NCBI GenBank assembly: GCA_900541235.1
Contig: UQIW01000002.1
Span: forward strand, 62,001-126,000
Direction of reading: 5' to 3'
Source: an uncultured Collinsella sp.
GTDB taxonomy: Bacteria; Actinomycetota; Coriobacteriia; Coriobacteriales; Coriobacteriaceae
Length of the DNA: 64,000 bases
The notes under the pieces were generated by a model, which was not told where the DNA came from, made no database searches, and worked only from the letters and a program-made list of their open reading frames with translations. Of this stretch, positions 58,782-64,000 are shown in pieces; the stretch's first letter is position 1; every line of letters begins with the position of its first letter. The translations under genes and the position numbers were made by a program.

Positions 58782-59721
58782 TATCGGCACCTCCAAGCAG
58801 CAGATACAGGATAGCCATACGCACGCAGATACCGGCGTAGACCTGCTCCAGGATGACGGAGCGTTGCGGGTGGTCGGCCATATAGGAGTCGAACTCGACG
58901 CCGCGGTTGATGGGGCCCGGGTGGCAGATGATCGCATCGGGCTTCATGAGCTTCTCGCGGTCCTTGGTCAGGCCGAAGAGCTTGTGGTACTCGCGAATGG
59001 TCGGGAACGGGGCACCTTCGAGGCGCTCCTGCTGCACGCGCAGCATGTAGACGACGTCCAGCTCGGGCAGGACGGAATCGAGGTCGCTCGTCACGTGGTC
59101 GCAGCCCAGGACCTCGGGCGCCGGCGGCAGCAGCGTGCCGGGGGCGACGGCATAGGTCTCGCAGCCCATGATCTTAAGGGCGGGAATCAGCGAGCCGCAA
59201 ACGCGGGAGTGGGCGATATCGCCGACGACAGCGACCTTCAGACCGTGGAAGTCGCCCTTGTGCTCCCAGATGGTGTACAGGTCGAGCAGGGCTTGCGTGG
59301 GATGGTTGTGCTTGCCATCACCGGCGCAGATGACGCTTGCGGGCGAGTTCTGCGTGACGATGTAGGGAGCGCCGGCGTGCTTATCGCGCACGACGATGCA
59401 GTCGATCTTATAGGCGTTGAGGGTCTCGACGGTGTCGACGAGGCTCTCGCCCTTGACCGTGGAGGTCGAGGAGCCGCCAAAGTTAAGGCTGTCGGCCGAA
59501 AGACGCTTCTCGGCGAGCTCGAAGGAGCTGCGGGTGCGCGTCGAGGGCTCGTTGAACATGTTGACGATGGTCTTGCCCTTGAGCGTGGGGACCTTCTTGA
59601 TCGCACGCTCGTTGACCTCGGAGAACGCCTTGGCGGTCTCGAGGATGAGCTTGATATCCTCTTCGGAGTACTCGGTAATGTCGATCAGGTGCTTATGGTT
59701 GAACGCCACGGTACTACTCAC
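58765..59721 (-). CDS. pyrB: Aspartate carbamoyltransferase
   Basis: A 318-residue catalytic subunit. STRTRSSFELAEKRL (carbamoyl phosphate site) and HPGPINRGVE are present. No regulatory PyrI neighbour is seen, as in many Gram-positives. Start GTG at 59721 overlaps the pyrR stop; GTG at 59709 is an alternative at more normal distance from GGGAGG. Confidence 0.95.
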   Translation of the reverse strand: MSSTVAFNHKHLIDITEYSEEDIKLILETAKAFSEVNERAIKKVPTLKGKTIVNMFNEPSTRTRSSFELAEKRLSADSLNFGGSSTSTVKGESLVDTVETLNAYKIDCIVVRDKHAGAPYIVTQNSPASVICAGDGKHNHPTQALLDLYTIWEHKGDFHGLKVAVVGDIAHSRVCGSLIPALKIMGCETYAVAPGTLLPPAPEVLGCDHVTSDLDSVLPELDVVYMLRVQQERLEGAPFPTIREYHKLFGLTKDREKLMKPDAIICHPGPINRGVEFDSYMADHPQRSVILEQVYAGICVRMAILYLLLGGADNGLAS

Positions 59722-60298
59722 CTCCCAGCGGCGCAGAACCCACGTGGGAGCCCGGCGCGACGTCGTTGATCTCGACGGCGGTGTGGCCGTCGACTTCCTT
59801 CATATATAGATGCACGTTCTCCTCATGCGACGAGGGAACGTTCTTGCCGACAAAGTCCGGCGAGATGGGGAGCTCGCGGTGGCCGCGGTCAACGAGGACT
59901 GCCAACTCAATGCGGCTCGGACGGCCCAGGTCCATGACGGCGTCGAGAGCGGCGCGGATGGTACGGCCCGTATACAGGATGTCGTCCACCAGCACGACGC
60001 GCTTGCCGTCGACGCTGAAGGGAATGTAGGTAGCGTGGATCGCGGGAGCGAAATTGGTAGCGTAGTCATCGCGGTAGAAGCTGATGTCCAGGCTGCCGAG
60101 CGGAACTTCGACGCCCTCGATCTCCTTGATCTCCTCGGCGAGCTTCTTTGCCAGAAGGTCGCCGCGCGTGACGATGCCAACCAGAGCGAGGTCTTCACAG
60201 CCCTCGTTGCGCTCGAGAATCTCGTGCGCGATGCGAGTCATCGCTCGATTGACGGCGGTCTCGTCCATGATGACCGCCTTGGGGGAAGTCGTGCCCAT
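59714..60298 (-). CDS. pyrR: PyrR: pyr operon attenuation regulator / UPRTase
   Basis: A 194-residue PRPP-binding protein. The PRPP site is VVLVDDILYTGRTIRAALD; the basic RNA-binding face is consistent with PyrR. It senses UMP/PRPP and binds pyr mRNA. It is first in the operon pyrR-pyrB-pyrC, and the 130-bp leader ahead of it has a terminator. Confidence 0.93.
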   Translation of the reverse strand: MGTTSPKAVIMDETAVNRAMTRIAHEILERNEGCEDLALVGIVTRGDLLAKKLAEEIKEIEGVEVPLGSLDISFYRDDYATNFAPAIHATYIPFSVDGKRVVLVDDILYTGRTIRAALDAVMDLGRPSRIELAVLVDRGHRELPISPDFVGKNVPSSHEENVHLYMKEVDGHTAVEINDVAPGSHVGSAPLGGE

Positions 60299-60460
60299 CG
60301 ATCTCCTTCCTCACATGTCTTGACTGCTGACACAGTCAAAAAAATAGATGCCCGACCGCTTAAAGCGGACCAGACACCCACAGGAAGGGCTGCTCTTTGG
60401 CAGCTATGTAATTCCATGTGGGTATCTCGTACCCCTTTAATGGTCAAGGGATAGTGTAGC
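60299..60460 (-). promoter_or_regulatory. pyr leader with probable PyrR-controlled attenuator
   Basis: On the minus strand, an upstream stem GATACCCACA / TGTGGGTGTC encloses a small hairpin GCTGC-CAAAGA-GCAGC. A GC-rich terminator hairpin around TCCGCTT-TA-AAGCGG follows (about 60344-60380) and seven T (60338-60344) end just before pyrR. The upstream stem's 3' arm overlaps the terminator base, so the two could exclude each other. This layout fits PyrR attenuation; the loop resembles but does not exactly match the B. subtilis PyrR site. Confidence 0.65.
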
Positions 60461-60470
60461 CAACCTCGAG

Positions 60471-60749
60471 CTTAATTGCGAGCATAAATACAGAGCAATC
60501 CGTAAACGGAGCCCAAAGCCCAATAAACCTATATATATTTGTGGGACGAGCTTGAAAACGCATGCACGAGCTGGCATAATCCCCTCTGCTGCACGCAAAT
60601 CGGATCTACGTCCAGGGCCGTGGCGTGGGCACTATCGCCAAAAGAGGAATATCTCTGTGTAGATTGCGCACAGGGAGTGACTTCTGTGCTATAGTTCAGG
60701 CTTGTTTGTTAACGCGACATGTTCGTTTGTCGCCCAAGGAGGGTCAGTT
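60471..60749. other. Divergent intergenic region of pyrR and rpmB
   Basis: These 279 bases hold the pyr promoter zone (minus strand, AT-rich near 60480-60540) and the rpmB promoter: extended -10 TGCTATAGT at 60687-60695, with TTGCGC at 60664-60669 as a weak -35. No ORF of note. AAGGAGGG at 60737-60744 is the rpmB ribosome site. Confidence 0.6.
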
Positions 60750-60938
60750 ATGTCCAAAGTTTGCGAAGTTTGCGGTAAGCACCCCGTTGCCGGTCGCTCC
60801 ATCAGCCACTCTCACCGCGTCACCAACCGTAAGTTCCGCCCCAACATCCAGCGCGTCTACGTCGTCGTCGATGGTCACCGTCGCAAGATGAACGTTTGCT
60901 CCACCTGCCTCAAGTCCGGCAAGGTTGCGCGCTCCTAA
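60750..60938 (+). CDS. rpmB: 50S ribosomal protein L28
   Basis: A 62-residue L28 (SKVCEVCGKHPVAGRSISHS, then HRVTNRKFRPNIQRVYV) with Cys pairs CEVCG and CSTC, the zinc-binding C+ form. Start at 60750 follows AAGGAGGG. It has its own promoter and terminator, and lies divergent to pyrR. Confidence 0.97.
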   Translation: MSKVCEVCGKHPVAGRSISHSHRVTNRKFRPNIQRVYVVVDGHRRKMNVCSTCLKSGKVARS

Positions 60939-61009
60939 ATAAGGTCTTACCAACAAGTACCTCGGACTCTCCGGGTCAAAGACCTCGCGTTCACATAGAA
61001 CTTACCAAA

Positions 61010-61038
61010 GGCGCCCTCCCCAATGAGGGCGCCTTTTT
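61010..61038 (+). terminator. Rho-independent terminator of rpmB
   Basis: GGCGCCCTC-cccaat-GAGGGCGCC followed by TTTTT, 72 bases after the rpmB stop. Clean stem and T-tract. Confidence 0.93.
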
Positions 61039-61041
61039 GCA

Positions 61042-61092
61042 CTCATTGGGGACAGACTTACATGAGTGTTTTCACGCATTTGGGACAGACAT
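61042..61092. repeat. Left 51-bp inverted repeat of the REP-transposase element
   Basis: Starts TCATTGGGGACAGAC and ends TTTGGGACAGACAT. It matches the reverse complement of 62029-62079 at all but about five positions. Each copy holds an internal ATGAGTG/CACTCAT-type hairpin (the left copy is degenerate). Confidence 0.85.
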
Positions 61093-61123
61093 GACGCATA
61101 CCGGCAGCGGTTCGGCCCCTGCC

Positions 61124-61900
61124 TCACGCAGCCTCCCTCCAGCCTACGGTGGCCTTGGTCACGCTTGTAGCGCCGATGCCGGTGATACGGGCAATTTGCT
61201 TGACCGTGAGATGTGCCCGCCTGAGCCTCAGCAGACACGCATCGCGTTCGGGGCGTGGCAGGGCTTTGAGCAGTGCAGGATCTATGCTCGGCAGAACTTC
61301 GCGCGCAACGGAAAGGGCCTCCTCATCGGGGATCCGCCGGCGTGGAAGAACCTCCATTGACCAGATGCGCCCGGCAACTTCCTCGAGATGCTCGCAATAG
61401 CAACGGGAGCCACTGACAATATCGAGCATAGGAGCCGCATCACAGATGTCAAAGGGATCGTAGCCCAGCTGGTATGCCCTAAAGCTTGACCAGCGGTATG
61501 CTTCGAGAGAGTCGATCGCACCTTTCACAGGATTGAGATGGATATAATCGAGTAGCTGCACCGCCTGTGTGTCCGACTCAACCGCAACACGCGAATAGCG
61601 ATTGTCAAACAGATGGCCCGTTCTTCCCGTTTTCCCATTGAAATACTTAGCATACGCCGTCAGTGCGCACTGCATTGCCTTTGAAAGGTTGTCATATGGG
61701 TCATCAACCATCAAATGGAAGTGGTTGTCCATAAGGCACCAAGCCAACACTGCCACTTTATGGCGTGCAAACCTGTCCGAGATGTCCGATAAGAAACGAT
61801 ATCGGTCAGAGTCATCTTCAAAAATAATCTGTTTGGAGTTGCCACGGTCAAAGACGTGGTAATAGCCGGTGAGCGAAACGGCGCGGGCACATCGGGGCAT
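61124..61900 (-). CDS. REP-associated tyrosine transposase (Y1_Tnp/RAYT)
   Basis: A 258-residue HUH single-strand nuclease. The HUH motif is NHFHLMV (residues 59-65) and the catalytic Tyr is in AYAKYFNGK. N-terminal SLTGYYHVFDRGNSKQIIFE is the family signature. C-terminal helical extension contains a HTH-like part (LTVKQIARITGIGATSVTKA). Start at 61900 follows GAAAGGAGA. Probably a domesticated or REP-mobilising enzyme rather than a classical IS transposase. Confidence 0.9.
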   Translation of the reverse strand: MPRCARAVSLTGYYHVFDRGNSKQIIFEDDSDRYRFLSDISDRFARHKVAVLAWCLMDNHFHLMVDDPYDNLSKAMQCALTAYAKYFNGKTGRTGHLFDNRYSRVAVESDTQAVQLLDYIHLNPVKGAIDSLEAYRWSSFRAYQLGYDPFDICDAAPMLDIVSGSRCYCEHLEEVAGRIWSMEVLPRRRIPDEEALSVAREVLPSIDPALLKALPRPERDACLLRLRRAHLTVKQIARITGIGATSVTKATVGWREAA

Positions 61901-62028
61901 AATCTCTCCTTTCAAAACTGAACAGGCAACACCTAAAAGGAGAGAAGGAACGCGAAATGCTGAGCCTGTGACCTATTTATATCCAATGATCGGCAAAAAC
62001 AGGTTCAGAACGGCAAAATGGCAAAACG

Positions 62029-62079
62029 ATGTCTGTCCCAAATGAGTGAAAGCACTCATGAGAGTCTGTCCCCAATGAG
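62029..62079. repeat. Right 51-bp inverted repeat of the REP-transposase element
   Basis: Inverse of the left repeat; contains the palindrome ATGAGTG-AAAG-CACTCAT and ends CTGTCCCCAATGAGC. It lies 128 bases upstream of the RAYT start. Confidence 0.85.
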
Positions 62080-62110
62080 CGGGGCGATGCAGCAGGCAGA
62101 TAGTTTTAGT

Positions 62111-62140
62111 TAAAACGCTTCATTTTATTGAAGCGTTTTA
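62111..62140. promoter_or_regulatory. Perfect 12-bp inverted repeat upstream of adhE
   Basis: TAAAACGCTTCA-TTTTAT-TGAAGCGTTTTA. It is 92 bases upstream of the adhE ATG. It may be an operator (redox or carbon control) or the terminator of a convergent transcript. It does not match the Rex box consensus. Confidence 0.55.
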
Positions 62141-62232
62141 GTGTGCCTTTTAGAGGAATCTTACCGTTCACCGAATAATTTCTTGCTATCATGCAAGGCG
62201 TAGGGTAAATCTCCGATCGCAAGGAGACACAA

Positions 62233-64000
62233 ATGGTGAAAAAGTCACCGGAAAACACTACTCCCGCAATTGTGGACAACGTAGAGGCGCTTGAGGCTAA
62301 GCTCGCTCAGATGCGAGAGGCCCAGGCGCTTTTTGCTACGTACACGCAGGAGCAGGTCGACAAGATCTTCTATGAGGCCGCCATGGCCGCCAACAAGGCT
62401 CGTATCCCGTTGGCGAAGATGGCCATCGAGGAGACCGGCCGCGGCGTTCTTGAGGACAAGGTCATCAAGAACCACTACGCCGCAGAGTACATCTACAACG
62501 CTTACAAGAACACCAAGACCTGTGGTGTCCTGGAGCGCGACGAGGCTTACGGCATCACCAAGATCGCCGAGCCCATCGGCATCGTGGGCGCCGTCATCCC
62601 GACGACCAACCCCACCTCCACCGCGATCTTCAAGACGCTGATCTGCCTGAAGACCCGCAACGCCATCATCATCTCCCCGCACCCGGCTGCCGCCAAGTGC
62701 ACCATCGCCGCCGCCAAGCTCGTGCTTGACGCCGCCGTCAAGGCCGGCGCCCCCGAGGGCATCATCGGCTGGGTCGATGTCCCCTCCATCGAGCTGACCA
62801 ACATGGTCATGCGCGACGTCGACATCATCCTCGCCACCGGTGGCCCGGGCATGGTCAAGGCCGCTTACTCCTCGGGCAAGCCCGCCCTGGGCGTTGGCGC
62901 CGGTAACACCCCGGTCGTCATCGACGACACCGCCGACGTGCTGCTCGCCGTCAACTCCATCATCCACTCCAAGACCTTCGACAATGGCATGATCTGCGCT
63001 TCCGAGCAGTCCGTGACTGTCATCGACAGCATCTATGACCAGGTTAAGGCCGAGTTCCAGAAGCGCGGCTGCTACTTCGTCAAGCAGGGTGCCGAGATGG
63101 AGGCCCTGCGTGCCGCCATGTTCAAGAACGGCGCTCTCGATCACCGCATCCCCGGCATGGCCGCTGCCAAGATCGCCGAGCTCGCCGGCATCGAGGTTCC
63201 CGCCAAGACCAAGATCCTGATCGCCGAGGTCACCTCCACCGACCCCGCCAAGGAGGAGTTCTCCCACGAGAAGCTCTCCCCGGTCCTGGCCATGTACCAC
63301 GCCAAGGACTTCCAGGAGGCCGTCGACAAGGCCGAGCACCTGGTGCTCGCCGGTGGCCCGGGCCACACCGCCTCTCTGTACGTGCACCCCGCCCAGGCCG
63401 AGAAGATCAGCCTGTTCGAGCACGTCATGAAGGCCTGCCGTATCGTCATCAACACCCCGTCCTCGCACGGCGGCATCGGTGACCTGTACAACTTTGGCAT
63501 GAAGCCGTCTCTGACCCTGGGCTGCGGCTCCTGGGGCGGCAACTCCGTCTCCGAGAACGTTGGGGTGAAGCACTTGATCAACGTTAAGACTGTGGCCGAG
63601 CGCCGTGAGAACATGCTGTGGTTCCGCGCTCCCGAGAAGGTCTACTTCAAGAAGGGTTCCACGCCCGTCGCCCTCGACGAGCTGGGCAACGTCATGGGCA
63701 AGAAGCGTGCCTTCATCGTCACCGACCAGTTCCTCTTCAAGAATGGCAACACCCGCGCCATCGAGGCCAAGCTCGACGAGATGGGCATCGCCCACGACTG
63801 CTTCTACGACGTCGAGCCCGATCCGTCGCTGCAGTGCGCACGTCGCGGTGCCAAGCAGATGGCTCTCTTTGAGCCGGACGTCATCATCGCCGTCGGCGGT
63901 GGCTCCGCTATGGACGCCGGCAAGATCATGTGGATGATGTACGAGCACCCCGAGTGCAAGTTTGAGGACATGGCCATGGACTTCATGGACATCCGCAAGC
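62233..64000 (+). CDS. adhE: Bifunctional aldehyde-alcohol dehydrogenase, 5' part
   Basis: The first 589 codons of AdhE. N-terminal acetaldehyde dehydrogenase domain: NPTSTAIFKTL, GVGAGNTPVVIDDTADV, catalytic Cys in DNGMICASEQSV, and PSSHGGIGDLYN. The second, iron-dependent alcohol dehydrogenase domain begins near residue 440 (PEKVYFKKGSTPVALDELGN) with GGGSAMDAGKIMWMMYEHPE. It converts acetyl-CoA to ethanol via acetaldehyde and forms spirosomes. Start ATG 62233 follows AAGGAG. Truncated by the window edge. Confidence 0.96.
   Translation, partial: MVKKSPENTTPAIVDNVEALEAKLAQMREAQALFATYTQEQVDKIFYEAAMAANKARIPLAKMAIEETGRGVLEDKVIKNHYAAEYIYNAYKNTKTCGVLERDEAYGITKIAEPIGIVGAVIPTTNPTSTAIFKTLICLKTRNAIIISPHPAAAKCTIAAAKLVLDAAVKAGAPEGIIGWVDVPSIELTNMVMRDVDIILATGGPGMVKAAYSSGKPALGVGAGNTPVVIDDTADVLLAVNSIIHSKTFDNGMICASEQSVTVIDSIYDQVKAEFQKRGCYFVKQGAEMEALRAAMFKNGALDHRIPGMAAAKIAELAGIEVPAKTKILIAEVTSTDPAKEEFSHEKLSPVLAMYHAKDFQEAVDKAEHLVLAGGPGHTASLYVHPAQAEKISLFEHVMKACRIVINTPSSHGGIGDLYNFGMKPSLTLGCGSWGGNSVSENVGVKHLINVKTVAERRENMLWFRAPEKVYFKKGSTPVALDELGNVMGKKRAFIVTDQFLFKNGNTRAIEAKLDEMGIAHDCFYDVEPDPSLQCARRGAKQMALFEPDVIIAVGGGSAMDAGKIMWMMYEHPECKFEDMAMDFMDIRK

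Larger units (their letters stand above)
61042..62079. mobile_element. REP-associated tyrosine transposase element
   Basis: The Y1 transposase gene sits between two 51-bp inverted copies of a hairpin-forming repeat. The outer arms contain GGGGACAGAC and TGGGACAGAC. RAYT proteins nick single-stranded hairpin ends of this kind. The element lies between the rpmB terminator and the adhE promoter and does not disturb a gene. Confidence 0.8.
61901..62232. other. Intergenic region: RAYT promoter side, right repeat and adhE promoter
   Basis: The 332 bases include the RAYT upstream sequence, the right inverted repeat (62029-62079), a 12-bp perfect inverted repeat (62111-62140), and a TATCAT -10 candidate at about 62193. 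AAGGAG precedes the adhE ATG. No ORF of interest. Confidence 0.6.

Noticed and set aside
61124..61900. Classical insertion sequence
   Set aside because: The protein is a Y1/HUH REP-type transposase and no target-site duplication or second ORF is seen, so a RAYT unit is the better call.
62111..62140. Rex operator upstream of adhE
   Set aside because: The palindrome does not match TTGTGAA-type Rex boxes in half-site or spacing.
62245..63948. 567-residue minus-strand frame opposite adhE
   Set aside because: Antisense shadow with skewed composition (His/Asp/Gly/Leu); adhE is unmistakable on the plus strand.

Overview
The window looks like a high-GC actinobacterium of the class Coriobacteriia, probably Collinsella or a close relative. 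Supporting signs are an actinobacterial-type integration host factor (mIHF) beside gmk and rpoZ, an extended DnaJ-like membrane protein, a pyrR-led pyrimidine operon, adhE, and the gene order era-dgkA-ybeY-phoH-mtaB. Genus assignment is inference from protein flavour; no rRNA or tRNA gene was seen.

Bases 1 to about 36,830 are a large part of an integrated siphovirus-type prophage. Its lysis end lies beyond base 1. Reading leftwards on the minus strand from the immunity switch (34.3 kb), there is a Cro-like gene and a run of very small genes (34.0-32.3 kb). Next comes a DNA metabolism block: an SMC/RecF-like ATPase, a Sak4-like ATPase, a DUF669-type ssDNA-binding protein and an intein-containing SF2 helicase. 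Small zinc-ribbon and HTH genes follow, then a lipoprotein, dUTPase, an HNH protein, a primase-helicase and a RusA resolvase. After an HNH gene and a possible cos region come terS, terL, portal, prohead protease, capsid, connectors, major tail protein, frameshifted tail chaperones, tape measure, Dit, tail endopeptidase, baseplate protein and a tail-tip protein. On the plus strand, the CI-like repressor, an unknown gene and a tyrosine integrase form the lysogeny side. The switch has three 15-bp palindromic operators placed on two divergent promoters.

Bases 36,835-60,298 are host housekeeping genes, all on the minus strand: ribosome biogenesis and RNA modification (era, ybeY, mtaB, dusB, lepA, rpsT), chaperones (dnaJ and a membrane J-protein), hemW, holA, DNA uptake (comEC, comEA), thiI, rpoZ, gmk, mihF, and the UMP pathway (pyrR-B-C, then pyrK-D-F). 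The pyr leader carries a strong terminator that looks like an attenuator.

Bases 60,600-64,000 hold rpmB (plus strand, own promoter and terminator), a REP-associated transposase flanked by 51-bp inverted repeats, and the 5' part of adhE, which runs off the right edge.
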